Assembly (NCBI RefSeq): GCF_003058365.1
Contig: NZ_CP028858.1
Coordinates: 868,001 to 932,000, forward strand
Length of the DNA stretch: 64,000 bases
Direction of reading: 5' to 3'
Source: Halococcoides cellulosivorans
Lineage (GTDB): Archaea > Halobacteriota > Halobacteria > Halobacteriales > Haloarculaceae
Shown: one piece after another, positions 35,099-43,432 of the stretch
Layout of the letters: every line of letters starts with the position of its first letter
Position numbering within the stretch: position 1 is the stretch's first letter
Notes under the pieces: model-generated
The model's database searches: none
Seen by the model: the letters and a program-made list of their open reading frames with translations, nothing else
Told to the model about the DNA's origin: nothing
Position numbers and translations under genes: made by a program

Positions 35099-36427
35099 AT
35101 GAGTACAGAAACAGCGGAGAGCGGCGGTCTGAGTCTCGGATCGATTCGATCGCTGCTCGACGACATGGGCCCATCGTGGGTCGCCGGTGCGATCGCGGCG
35201 GGGCCAGCGTCGATGGGGAGCCTGCTCGCCGCCGGGGCGGGATTCGGGTACAGCCTGCTCTGGGTGGTCGTGCTCTCGGCGCTCGCGGGCGCGGTCTCGC
35301 AGTATCTCGCGATGCGACTCGGCCTCCTCACCGAACGCGGGATCGTCGGCGTCGTCGAGGACTCGCTGGGCGAGGGGTGGGCGTGGCTGCTGGTTGCCGA
35401 CGCGGTGCTCGCGGCGGGCGTCGCCCAACTCGTGATCATGAAGACCGTCGCGAGCGTCTCCGCGACGATCACGGGCGTCGACGCCCGTGTCTGGGGGCTG
35501 GTCTGGGGGATCGTTCTCGCGGCGGGGCTCGCGGGTCGTGGCTATCGATTCCTCGAACTGTTCGCCAAGGTCGTCGTCTCGCTGGTCGTCGTCCTGTTCG
35601 TCGCCTCACTGTTCGTCGTCCCGATCGACGTCGGCGCTGCGGCGACGGGACTGATCCCCTCGCTGCCCGGCGGGAGCGCGCTCGCGGCGGCGGGTATCGT
35701 CGGCGGCGCGGTCCACATCACGCTGATCACGATGCACTCGTACACGATGCGAGCCCGGAATTGGACCGAGCGTGACTACGATCTGGCGACCGCCGACGTC
35801 GGCCTCTCGATGATCGTCGCGTTCGGGCTGTACAGTCTCGCGATCTTCCTGGTCGCCGCGAGCGTGCTCAGCCAGGGTGACACCGGGACCGCACTCGGCG
35901 CGGCGAAAGCACTCGGCCCGATTGCGGGCGAGAACGCCCAGTGGCTGTTCCTCATCGGTCTCGCTGGCGCGGCGGTCTCGACGCTCGGTGGCAACACGAT
36001 CGTTCCCCCGTTTCTCGTCGCAGACAAACTCGGCTGGGGCACCGACGTGAGCGACTCCAGATATCGCTGGCTACTCGTCGCCGTCGCCGGGCTGTCGATC
36101 CCCGGCGCGTTCATCCCCGGATCGATCATTCCACAACTCTTGCTCATCCTCGCGGTCGGGACGGTCGGAACGCCGTTCGCGATCGCCATCGTGCTCTTCT
36201 TGCTGAACTCCGACGCCGTCCCGCGACCACCGTCGATGTTCGCGAACGCCGGTGGGATCGCCCTCCTCGGCGTCACCGGAATCCTCGCCGCGAACTTCGT
36301 TCGCGAGCAAGTCGCCGGCGGCATCGCCCCACTGTCGGGGGCCGTGCTCGCGTTTGCACTGCTCGTCGCGCTCGCGACGGTCGCCCTCGGCGGGAAGTTC
36401 GCCGTCGAGGAACTGGCCGACACCTGA
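35099..36427 (+). CDS. Divergent NRAMP-family transporter lacking DPGN
   Basis: This 442-residue, about 11-helix protein has the NRAMP fold outline. The TM1 ion-binding DPGN is replaced by GPAS (residues 35-38, in AIAAGPASMGSLLAAGAGFGY). The TM6 MPH is replaced by ITMHSYTM; the position around His-Ser is similar. NRAMP proteins move Mn2+ or Fe2+ in symport with H+. Loss of the Asp-Pro-Gly-Asn side chains argues for a changed substrate, as in Mg2+ or Al3+ transporting relatives, or a non-transporting protein. It has its own upstream region with a dyad (35035-35056). Confidence 0.78.
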   Translation: MSTETAESGGLSLGSIRSLLDDMGPSWVAGAIAAGPASMGSLLAAGAGFGYSLLWVVVLSALAGAVSQYLAMRLGLLTERGIVGVVEDSLGEGWAWLLVADAVLAAGVAQLVIMKTVASVSATITGVDARVWGLVWGIVLAAGLAGRGYRFLELFAKVVVSLVVVLFVASLFVVPIDVGAAATGLIPSLPGGSALAAAGIVGGAVHITLITMHSYTMRARNWTERDYDLATADVGLSMIVAFGLYSLAIFLVAASVLSQGDTGTALGAAKALGPIAGENAQWLFLIGLAGAAVSTLGGNTIVPPFLVADKLGWGTDVSDSRYRWLLVAVAGLSIPGAFIPGSIIPQLLLILAVGTVGTPFAIAIVLFLLNSDAVPRPPSMFANAGGIALLGVTGILAANFVREQVAGGIAPLSGAVLAFALLVALATVALGGKFAVEELADT

Positions 36428-36502
36428 ACCCGCAACTATCACGGTCCCGAACGCACCGGAAAGAACGGGTACTGACCCAATACTCTTGGAGGTGGTGGGT
36501 GA

Positions 36503-37009
36503 ATGACCGTCTGTATGGCACGAACTGGCGACGCCGCCCCCGACTTCTCGGCACCGCTCGCGAACGGCGACATCGAGTCGTTCATGCTGTCCGATCGTCT
36601 CGCCGACGAGGCCCCGATCGTCCTTGCATTCTTCCCCGGCGCATTCACGTCGGTCTGCAGCCACGAACTCAACGAACTCCAGGCCCGTCTGGACGAGTTC
36701 GAGGACGCTGGCGCGACGCTGTACGGCCTCAGCGTGGACTCGCCGTTCGCCCTGAACGCCTTCCGGGAGGACCTCGGCGTGGAGTTCGGTCTCCTGAGCG
36801 ACAACGAGAGCGAGATCGTCCAGGACTACGACGCCGCGATGGACTTCGACGATCTGGGCGTCTACAACGTCGCGAAGCGATCGGTGTTCGTCATCGACGC
36901 GTCCGGCGAGATCACCTACGACTGGGTCAGCGACGACCCCGGCGTCGAACCCGACTACGACGAGGTGGTCGCGGCGGCCGAAGAGGCTGGGGCCCCGGCG
37001 GCCGAGTGA
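36503..37009 (+). CDS. Peroxiredoxin (AhpC/TSA family)
   Basis: A 168-residue peroxiredoxin. FFPGAFTSVCSHELNELQ holds the catalytic Thr/Cys pattern (PxxxT...C), with the peroxidatic Cys about 52. A second Cys near the N-terminus (Cys4) is unusual. It reduces peroxides or peroxynitrite using thioredoxin-like reductants and may be supported by the thiol genes in this window. A strong Shine-Dalgarno (GGAGGTG at 36488-36494) favours ATG 36503 over the in-frame ATG at 36515. Confidence 0.88.
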   Translation: MTVCMARTGDAAPDFSAPLANGDIESFMLSDRLADEAPIVLAFFPGAFTSVCSHELNELQARLDEFEDAGATLYGLSVDSPFALNAFREDLGVEFGLLSDNESEIVQDYDAAMDFDDLGVYNVAKRSVFVIDASGEITYDWVSDDPGVEPDYDEVVAAAEEAGAPAAE

Positions 37010-37117
37010 GCGCCGATCGGGCGATTCGAACGATCGATCGCACCGAGTGATCGAACTGCGGTGGCTGGCCGTTCGACCACCGTCGGCCCTTTGGTCGTCG
37101 GTCGGTAACTCCCGATC

Positions 37118-37933
37118 ATGAGTCAGGACGCCGGCGAGACCGGCCGGACCTACGAGCCTGCGGCGACACACGCCTTTCCCGACGAGCGTGTCAATCGTGT
37201 GCTGGAGTATCTCGATGCGGACGACGAAATCCAGGCCTATCTCGAGGCTCAGAACGTCAACCCCGTCACGCGCAAGGGGTACAACGACCACGGCCCCACC
37301 CACATCTCGATCGTCAGGAATCGCGCGCTCTGTCTGTACGACCTGCTCAAAGACGCCGACGTCGCCTTCAACGGCGCCCGCGATCAGGGGCTGAGCGAGG
37401 CCGATGAGGCGGTCATCGTCGCACTCGCGGCGACACTCCACGACATCGGCCACGTCGTCCATCGTGACGGCCACGCGCTGTATTCGATCCCGCTCGCCGC
37501 GGACGTCCTCGATCGGGTGCTCGCGGATCTCCCCTTTTACGACGTCGCCGAGAGCGTCCGGATCAAGGGTGAAGTGCTCCACGCCATCCTGGGTCACGAC
37601 ACCGACCAGCGCCCACTGACGACCGAGGCGGGTGTCGTCCGGGTCAGTGACGCCCTCGACATGGAAGAGGGCCGCTCGCGGATGCCCTACGAGCACGGCA
37701 GTCGGGGGATCAACACGGTCTCCAGCCAGGCCATCGAGCGCGTCAATCTCCGTGCGGGCGACGACTCGCCCGTCCTCGTCGAAATCGAGATGACCAACGC
37801 CGCCGGGGTCTATCAGGTCGACAATTTGCTGAAAGCCAAACTTCAGGATTCGGGCATCGAACCGTTCGTCCGGATCGTCGCGCTCAACGTCGGCGACGGG
37901 GCCGATCACATCGTCGAGCGGATCGAACTGTAG
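37118..37933 (+). CDS. HD-domain metal-dependent phosphohydrolase
   Basis: A 271-residue protein. HD motifs are NDHGPTH (H58, H62), then LHDIGH (His108/Asp109) and a later Asp in VVRVSDALDM. The substrate (nucleotide or phosphodiester) is unknown; similar proteins occur widely in haloarchaea and methanogens. Convergent, with 1 nt separating it from the 37935 gene stop. Confidence 0.85.
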   Translation: MSQDAGETGRTYEPAATHAFPDERVNRVLEYLDADDEIQAYLEAQNVNPVTRKGYNDHGPTHISIVRNRALCLYDLLKDADVAFNGARDQGLSEADEAVIVALAATLHDIGHVVHRDGHALYSIPLAADVLDRVLADLPFYDVAESVRIKGEVLHAILGHDTDQRPLTTEAGVVRVSDALDMEEGRSRMPYEHGSRGINTVSSQAIERVNLRAGDDSPVLVEIEMTNAAGVYQVDNLLKAKLQDSGIEPFVRIVALNVGDGADHIVERIEL

Positions 37934-37934
37934 T

Positions 37935-39098
37935 CTACTCCTCGCCGTCGCGGACTTCCGTGGCGAGTTGTTTCAGCGCCTGGTGCTGTTTGGAGAGCAG
38001 ACGGTTCTGCTTCTCGATGGCCTCCGTGAGGTCCTCGATACGGTCGATCATCGCTCGGACGTCCTCACGGCCGACCGGGGGGTCCGAGGGAGGGTCGTTG
38101 GCGGGCGGTCGATCAGTCTCGGACTGGTCGGTTTCGGTGGGGTCAGCGCTCGCATTGCCGGGGTCACCGGCCGGCTGTCGGTCCTCGACTCCCGCGTCGG
38201 CCGCTGTCGAGTGATCGGATCCATCGCTGGTGTCGGGCGGTGCTGTTTGCGGTCGATCGTTCGTGGTTGATTCCGCTTGTCCTCGGTCGACTGGCTGGTC
38301 CCGTGGGTTCTGGGTCGTCTCGGGGCCGGTCGGGTCCTCGGACTGAGACTTTCTGAGCGGGTCGTCGAACGCCGAGGAGCCACTCACGCCACCGAGCGGA
38401 TCGATGCCGCTGTCGAGGCCGAGGCCGTCGTCGGTGTCGTCGCCGTCGTCCTCACGGTCGCCCGGCGAGACGAACGCCCGCAGATCGGTCATCGACTGGA
38501 CTTCGAAGAAGTCGAAGACGGCGGCCTTGATCGTCTCCTCGACGACGTGGGCGCGCGATTCGGGCGTCTTGATGCGCTGGGGGCGGCCGTCGACTTCGAG
38601 GACGACCTCCATCGCGCCGCCCAACTGCTCGAAAGCCAGGTCGGTGAGTTCGCCGTACCCGAAGCGCTCGTAGTCCTGATCCCAGACGGTGCTCCCGACG
38701 TGTTTGACGATCTGGTGGTCCCCGACGATCAGCGTGAGCTCGCTGAACCGGAACGTGCCCGCGACGGTCTCCTCGTCGTCGAGGACGCCCGCCGCGGTGC
38801 AAATTCCCTCCAGGAGCGCGTCGAGGACGTCGCTCGTCACGCTCGCGGGCACTGTCACGCTGCGCTCGGTGTCGACGTAATCGAGGGTGAACGTCGTCTT
38901 GCGACGCCCTTCGCTCATCACCAGGCGCTCGACGTCGTGAGAGAACTCCTCGACGGATTCGTCCGAGAGGATCCCTTCGCCGTGATAGACGAGCGTGCGC
39001 GTCGGTGTCGTCGCGAGGATGTCGTCGCCGTCGAGGGCGACGGCGCGGGTGACCGGCTCGCCGCCGCGAGCCTCCCGCATCGCGTCCGGCAGCTTCAT
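37935..39098 (-). CDS. Haloarchaeal conserved protein with Pro/Thr-rich linker and C-terminal coiled coil
   Basis: About 387 residues starting MKLPDAMREARGGEP. The N-terminal 220 residues are a beta-rich domain (possible PH/lipid-like fold) containing TRTLVYHGEGIL and VKHVGSTVWDQDYERF. Then follows a long Asp/Ser/Thr/Pro-rich disordered linker (about 240-340) and a C-terminal coiled coil (IDRIEDLTEAIEKQNRLLSKQHQALKQLA about 352-385). No catalytic motif is visible. The start at 39098 is chosen over a longer open frame whose extra N-terminus is not protein-like. Confidence 0.72.
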   Translation of the reverse strand: MKLPDAMREARGGEPVTRAVALDGDDILATTPTRTLVYHGEGILSDESVEEFSHDVERLVMSEGRRKTTFTLDYVDTERSVTVPASVTSDVLDALLEGICTAAGVLDDEETVAGTFRFSELTLIVGDHQIVKHVGSTVWDQDYERFGYGELTDLAFEQLGGAMEVVLEVDGRPQRIKTPESRAHVVEETIKAAVFDFFEVQSMTDLRAFVSPGDREDDGDDTDDGLGLDSGIDPLGGVSGSSAFDDPLRKSQSEDPTGPETTQNPRDQPVDRGQAESTTNDRPQTAPPDTSDGSDHSTAADAGVEDRQPAGDPGNASADPTETDQSETDRPPANDPPSDPPVGREDVRAMIDRIEDLTEAIEKQNRLLSKQHQALKQLATEVRDGEE

Positions 39099-39251
39099 GC
39101 CATAGCGTGGGCCCGCGCGGCGCATAAATCCGCTGGTGAGACTCGCCTGCTCGATCGATGGATCGACTCGGACTGCTCGATGGAGCACTGGGCCACCGGA
39201 CGCCATCGCCGGGGCCCACACCGCTTTCAGCCCGCGCACCGACGGTCGAAC

Positions 39252-39770
39252 GTGCCCGTCATCGAGGCCCGGACGGTCGTCCGCGCCCCGCCGGACGCCG
39301 TTTTCGATCTACTCGTGGACTTTCCGGGCTACGCCGGCTATTCGGAGTATCTCCAGTCGGTCGATCGGCGTGGCTCCGGCGGGGCGGGGACGCGCTATCG
39401 CCTCGAATTCGGTTGGTGGCGGTTCAGCTATGCGGTCCGCTCGGAGGTCCTGGCGGTCGAGCGGCCCCACCGCATCGACTGGCAAATCGTCGACGGTCTC
39501 GACGCCCAGGGCTTCTGGCGGGTCGAAGACGCCTCGGACGCACGCGAGAAGCCTGCATCGCGGATCGTCTTTCGGGTGAGCTACGCGCCCGGGACGGCCG
39601 ATCTGGGCCGGCTCGATCTTCCTCGGGTCGTCTCCCTCGAAACGGTCGTCGATCGACTCCGGCCGGTGATCGAAGCCGAGGTCGAACGCGTCGTCGAGCG
39701 TGTCGTGGCGGATCTGGAGGGCACCCGGCGGTCGGTGTCGGTGACCGTCGAGACCGACCCCGACGGCTGA
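39252..39770 (+). CDS. SRPBCC-family lipid or polyketide-binding-like protein
   Basis: About 172 residues (GTG start) with the START/SRPBCC opening VIEARTVVRAPPDAVFDLLVDFPGYAGY, a typical aromatic-acid Coenzyme Q-like domain pattern, and an internal hydrophobic cavity segment. COQ10-type lipid-binding proteins and polyketide cyclases share this fold; the ligand is not evident. It lies between the 37935 gene and the tRNA. Confidence 0.75.
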   Translation: MPVIEARTVVRAPPDAVFDLLVDFPGYAGYSEYLQSVDRRGSGGAGTRYRLEFGWWRFSYAVRSEVLAVERPHRIDWQIVDGLDAQGFWRVEDASDAREKPASRIVFRVSYAPGTADLGRLDLPRVVSLETVVDRLRPVIEAEVERVVERVVADLEGTRRSVSVTVETDPDG

Positions 39771-39859
39771 CACCCGCTCTCGTCTCCGGACTCCATCGGG
39801 CCGCCGCCGTCGAATGGGAAGGTTCAAGGGTGCGTCTGGAAAACACCGAGATGCAGTCA

Positions 39860-39992
39860 GCCCGGGTGGCTTAGCTGGACATAGCGCCGCACTCATAGGG
39901 TACGACGCGGCATGCTCCGGCATCCCACCGGGGGTTCGCACCCCCGGACCTGGGTCATGCGGAGATCGAGGGTTCGGAGCCCTCCCCGGGCA
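39860..39992 (+). tRNA. Elongator tRNA-Met (CAT) with intron
   Basis: The 5' acceptor GCCCGGG (39860-39866) pairs with CCCGGGC (39985-39991), followed by discriminator A39992. The anticodon stem CCGCA (39887-39891) pairs only with TGCGG (39958-39962), and the anticodon CAT is at 39894-39896. The T-arm is GAGGG / CCCTC with a 7-nt loop. The exons do not join directly: 59 nt lie between. Haloarchaeal elongator tRNA-Met commonly has an intron after A37, as here. Mature 3' CCA is not encoded. Confidence 0.93.
39898..39956 (+). other. tRNA-Met intron
   Basis: The 59 nt between A39897 and A39957 break the anticodon loop. Removing them gives a canonical 7-nt loop and a complete anticodon stem. The intron contains a strong hairpin: CCGGGGG, loop TTCGCA, CCCCCGG. 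Splicing by the archaeal BHB endonuclease is expected. Confidence 0.85.
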
Positions 39993-39993
39993 T
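39972..39993 (+). repeat. tRNA 3' end repeat unit 1 (att-like)
   Basis: The last 22 nt of the tRNA-Met gene (T-arm, acceptor and discriminator region) recur with one 1-nt insertion at 40117-40139. This is the usual pattern left when an integrase uses a tRNA 3' end as its attachment site. Confidence 0.75.
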
Positions 39994-40094
39994 TCTTCGA
40001 GGAGCCACGACCGACAGTGAGTGGCGACGATGAAGACTGCCCGGGAGGCGAGGAACCCGGGTGGGCCGTGACGAGCGCGAGCGAGTCGCGGGCA

Positions 40095-40113
40095 GGAAAA
40101 TCTTCGATTTTCC
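40095..40113. repeat. Perfect AT-rich hairpin between the two att-like repeats
   Basis: GGAAAATC-TTC-GATTTTCC forms an 8-bp perfect stem with a 3-nt loop. Such short AT-rich hairpins recur in haloarchaeal intergenic and element-boundary DNA and may act as a terminator or recombination remnant. Confidence 0.45.
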
Positions 40114-40116
40114 GTG

Positions 40117-40139
40117 GTTCGGGAGCCCTCCCCGGGCAT
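40117..40139 (+). repeat. tRNA 3' end repeat unit 2 (att-like)
   Basis: A 23-nt near copy of 39972-39993 with a single extra G after the TTCGG. It lies 124 nt downstream of the first copy. It is followed by the toxin-antitoxin pair at 40275-40951. Confidence 0.72.
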
Positions 40140-40274
40140 CAATCCTGTGGTTGGAAGCCCAACTGACGAACGTGGCGGTTCTCTCGCGATCCGGTATCCA
40201 TAGTCTCGCGAGACGAATCGCTCCTCGTCGTCGTGGAGAACAACTCTTAGGTACTACGGCGTGTAGTACCGCAC

Positions 40275-40553
40275 ATGAGTACCGAGGACGACACCGACGG
40301 GAAGACGACCCGCGTCACTCGAAAGGGACAGGTCACGATTCCGAAGCCCCTTCGTGAGGAGTTCGGTCTCGAAGAGGGCGACGAGGTCCGGTGGGAGAAG
40401 ACGGAGGAAGGGATTCGGGTCAGGAGAGCGACCCAGTCGGCGGGCCGTGGGATGCTCGTGGATGACGGGGTCAGCGAGGAGCAGCGCGAGGAGATGGCCG
40501 AGGCGATGGAATCCGAGATCCGCGACCAGCGGCGGACGGAGTGGCAGCCGTGA
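40275..40553 (+). CDS. AbrB/SpoVT-type antitoxin
   Basis: A 92-residue swapped-hairpin protein: TRVTRKGQVTIPKPLREEFGLEEGDEVRW is the AbrB DNA-binding fold. The acidic C-terminal tail should bind and inhibit the toxin encoded next, whose start overlaps the antitoxin stop. Acts as antitoxin and autoregulator of the pair. Located in the possible element scar downstream of tRNA-Met. Confidence 0.88.
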   Translation: MSTEDDTDGKTTRVTRKGQVTIPKPLREEFGLEEGDEVRWEKTEEGIRVRRATQSAGRGMLVDDGVSEEQREEMAEAMESEIRDQRRTEWQP

Positions 40554-40951
40554 CGCGGTACACCGTCGACGGGGTCGCGATGGCGCGGTACCTCGTCGAC
40601 CGGCTTCCGCCAGCCGCCGACGAGGTTTTCGAGCACGCCGAGCAGGGCATCGACGTGGTCGAGGCACCGACCGTAGCGGTCAGCGAGGCCATCTGGACGG
40701 TAGTCAACAAGGGGGCGATCGCTGGGATCGACGTCGAGACGACGCCGAACGCGGTCCTGCGCGGACTGGTCAACGATGGTCCCGTGCAGGTCGCCCCTGC
40801 TGACGAACAGGATCTCGCAGTCTTCGGGAGCCTCATCGACCATCACACGCTTCACGACGCGCTCGTCGTTGCGAACCACCGGGTGCGTGGCACCGAGGCG
40901 ATCATCACGAAAGACGACGCGTTCGCCGGCGAGGCCACTGTTTGGCGGTGA
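40550..40951 (+). CDS. VapC-type PIN-domain toxin
   Basis: About 133 residues starting GTG 40550 (overlapping the antitoxin TGA) with VTRYTVDGVAMARYLVD (first Asp), a Glu-rich central segment and AIITKDDAFAGEA near the C-terminus, consistent with the PIN ribonuclease fold. The usual LVDTN start is replaced by TVDG. VapC toxins cleave tRNA or rRNA; here toxicity depends on release from the AbrB-type antitoxin. Confidence 0.82.
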   Translation: MTRYTVDGVAMARYLVDRLPPAADEVFEHAEQGIDVVEAPTVAVSEAIWTVVNKGAIAGIDVETTPNAVLRGLVNDGPVQVAPADEQDLAVFGSLIDHHTLHDALVVANHRVRGTEAIITKDDAFAGEATVWR

Positions 40952-40978
40952 TTCACGCCAGTTCGATCGCTGGTCGTG

Positions 40979-41194
40979 TCAGAATAAGTTTTTGTTCTGG
41001 GGCGTCTCGCAGTCCCAACGCGCGCACTCTTTGGGGCTGATGTCGTCGGTCTCCACTGGTTCGGCCCTTTTCCCGTGGGCGGTCGCGATCTCGCGGTCGG
41101 CCTCTGACCCGCCACGGTCACCACTCTCGTACTGCGCCCCATCCGATCGATCTGTCCGCTGGGACTCGCCGTACCGCAGCAGTGGCTCACTCGA
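40979..41194 (-). pseudogene. Remnant of a Cys-containing protein gene
   Basis: A 71-codon open frame bounded by TAA upstream (41195-41197) and a TGA at 40979-40981 reads as a normal acidic protein tail: SSEPLLRYGESQRTDRS and, near the C-terminus, ISPKECARWDCETPQNK then NLF. It has no ATG, GTG or TTG before its last third (a GTG occurs about 25 codons from the end), so it appears truncated at its 5' end. Its neighbours are the toxin-antitoxin pair and an aldo/keto reductase gene. I do not recognise the family. Confidence 0.5.
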
Positions 41195-41298
41195 TTAAAC
41201 CTCCAGCTCCAAATCTCGGGTTGCCAGCCCTCTCCGGGCAGTCTCTCACGTCGATCGGTCGCCCCGAGGCTTTTATCGACGCCGACCGACCCGCTGGC

Positions 41299-42204
41299 AT
41301 GGAGACCCGTCCACTCGGTGAGACTGGCCAGGAGAGTTCGATTCTCACGTTCGGCGCGATCGCACTCGATCCGCTGGAGCAATCCGACGCGACCGCGATG
41401 GTCGAGGACGTCCTCGCGGCCGGCGTCAATCATGTCGACGTCGCACCCACCTACGGGACGGCCGAATCCAAACTCGCGCCCGCGCTCGCGGACCATCGCG
41501 ACGAGATCTTTCTCGCGGCGAAGACCCAGGAGCGCACCTACAACGGCTTCTGGGGCGAACTGCACGTCACACTCGATCGCCTGGGCGCCGACTCGCTCGA
41601 CCTGTTTCAGTTCCACGCGGTGACCAGCGATCGCGAACTCGACGCCATCACGGGTGGGTACTCCCCGGAGATGGCCCAGGATGGCCACGATCCGGGCGCG
41701 CTCGCCGCCGCTCGCGACGCCAAAGAGCGGGGCCTCATCGACAACATCGGTCTGACGAGTCACGGCGATCCGAGTCTGATCCATCGCGCGCTCTCGCGGA
41801 TGCCCGGCCTCGATACGGTGATGTTTCCGCTGAACCCCACGCTCGACGCGCGTCGGGGCCCACAGCACGACTACCGATCGGTGCTCAAACGCGCCAAGCG
41901 ATCGGGCATCGGGACGATCGCGATCAAGGCGTTCGCGAAAGGGGAGTGGGACAGCGACCTCAAGAAATCCGAACGTCCGTATCACACCTGGTACGACCCG
42001 TACGACGAGGCCGGCGAGATCGCTGACTGCCTGACGTATACGCTGACCGATGGGCCCGATACGATCGTCAACGCGGGCGATCCCGAACTCGTCGCCCCGA
42101 TCCTTGAGGCCGCTCGAGAGTTCGAACCGATGGACGAGGCCGATCGCGAGGCGTTGCGCGAGGAGCGCGTCGATCAGAACTCGCCCGTGCCGAAACCGTA
42201 CTGA
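41299..42204 (+). CDS. Aldo/keto reductase
   Basis: About 301 residues. The catalytic tetrad is visible: Asp and Tyr in NHVDVAPTYGTAESKL, Lys in IFLAAKT, His in FQFHAV. The C-terminal strand fold is the TIM barrel with NADPH. It starts ATG 41299; the upstream frame to 41182 adds an unlikely extension. Its 3' end overlaps the convergent membrane-protein gene by 31 nt. Confidence 0.86.
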   Translation: METRPLGETGQESSILTFGAIALDPLEQSDATAMVEDVLAAGVNHVDVAPTYGTAESKLAPALADHRDEIFLAAKTQERTYNGFWGELHVTLDRLGADSLDLFQFHAVTSDRELDAITGGYSPEMAQDGHDPGALAAARDAKERGLIDNIGLTSHGDPSLIHRALSRMPGLDTVMFPLNPTLDARRGPQHDYRSVLKRAKRSGIGTIAIKAFAKGEWDSDLKKSERPYHTWYDPYDEAGEIADCLTYTLTDGPDTIVNAGDPELVAPILEAAREFEPMDEADREALREERVDQNSPVPKPY

Positions 42205-43193
42205 TCGTCCGGGTCGGTCTGGTCGGGGTCCGCTGGCACGGCCGCCTCGGGGTCAGCTGGCTCCGCCGCAATCACCTCGTAGAAGGCGGCGTACGCAGGG
42301 ATGAATATCACTCCGAAGAGTGACGAAATCAGGGCGGAGACCACGACGCCGGCCCCGATCTCGCGGACACCGATGCTGGCGATGGGCGCGACCGTCGAGC
42401 GTGAGAGGTCGGTCAACATTGCCGTCGAGACCGCGATCTCGACGTCGAAGGTGACGACCAGTGCGGCGATGCCCGAGGCTGTGATAGCTACCCCGAGAGC
42501 GAGCGTCACCAGATCGAACCCGATCGTCGCCAGGAGATTCTCTTCCAGGAGGTCGACTCCCCGCTTGCCAGCATCGAACTCGCCGTGCTCGGGAGGGCTG
42601 TGATCCTCGAAGACGACCGCTCCGGGAACGAATTGCATGATGAGAACGGGCAGCACACCGACCAGCAGGATCACGATCGCGATCGCCACCACGATGGCGA
42701 GGACAACCACCATCAGCGCGACGACGACGAGGAGCGCCCCTGTGGCGTCCCTGGCCTGGAGAACGCTGACTGCCGGGATCCCGACGGCGGAGACGATGGC
42801 TACCGGCACGATCGCGACGAACATCAAGAAGTACAGCCCCACCACAGCCAGGAGTTCGGCGAGCATAGCGATGATCCCCGAGAGCATGAGCAGCACCCAG
42901 TTCGAGCCCGTGACGCCTGCGCGGAAATCGTCGAGCGTGACTGGCCCGTCGAGGGCCCGCCAACTCATCGTGAGCAGTCCAGCGACGACGGCGGGCACGA
43001 TCATCGGAGGGACGACGATGAAGATCGTCGCCATCAGATCCCTGAGCAGTCCGCGCCCCAGGACTGCCACGGCGGCGATCGAGACGACCCCCGACACGAC
43101 AGTGAGGAGTCCAGACAGCACGATCACACCCGCGAGCATGGGATTCCGCCAGAGCGCTCCCAGTCCACGTCGGTACGCCCCGATCGGTCGCAT
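42174..43193 (-). CDS. DUF4013-like membrane protein, first of tandem paralogues
   Basis: A 339-residue protein with about six to seven hydrophobic helices and starting MRPIGAYRRGLGALWRNPMLAG. A conserved FVPGAVVFEDHSPPEHG loop is shared with the next gene. Function unknown; DUF4013-type proteins are membrane proteins of unknown role in haloarchaea. Convergent with the aldo/keto reductase. Confidence 0.7.
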   Translation of the reverse strand: MRPIGAYRRGLGALWRNPMLAGVIVLSGLLTVVSGVVSIAAVAVLGRGLLRDLMATIFIVVPPMIVPAVVAGLLTMSWRALDGPVTLDDFRAGVTGSNWVLLMLSGIIAMLAELLAVVGLYFLMFVAIVPVAIVSAVGIPAVSVLQARDATGALLVVVALMVVVLAIVVAIAIVILLVGVLPVLIMQFVPGAVVFEDHSPPEHGEFDAGKRGVDLLEENLLATIGFDLVTLALGVAITASGIAALVVTFDVEIAVSTAMLTDLSRSTVAPIASIGVREIGAGVVVSALISSLFGVIFIPAYAAFYEVIAAEPADPEAAVPADPDQTDPDDQYGFGTGEF

Positions 43194-43432
43194 GGTCGCC
43201 GAACGAGGCTGCCTCTATTAATCGTTCTGATAGGTGATCGTCTCGTCACAAGGGGTGGCCGATGGAACTGTCTGTAAGCTCGGTGATGGCAACGAGAAAC
43301 GATTCGGGAAAACCCGGCCCCTCCGTTCGAATTCGGCCGTGCCGATGTCCGTCGGTCGCCGGTGAGACTGTCACGTGGACTGTGAGTTGTCGGTGTCCAA
43401 CTACTCCCCGAACGGAGGTGTGATCGACCCGG

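Noticed and set aside
39994-40116. Possible second tRNA gene because of CCCGGGTGG near 40055 and the tRNA-like 3' end
   Set aside because: No D-arm or anticodon stem can be formed; best explained as repeat remnant.
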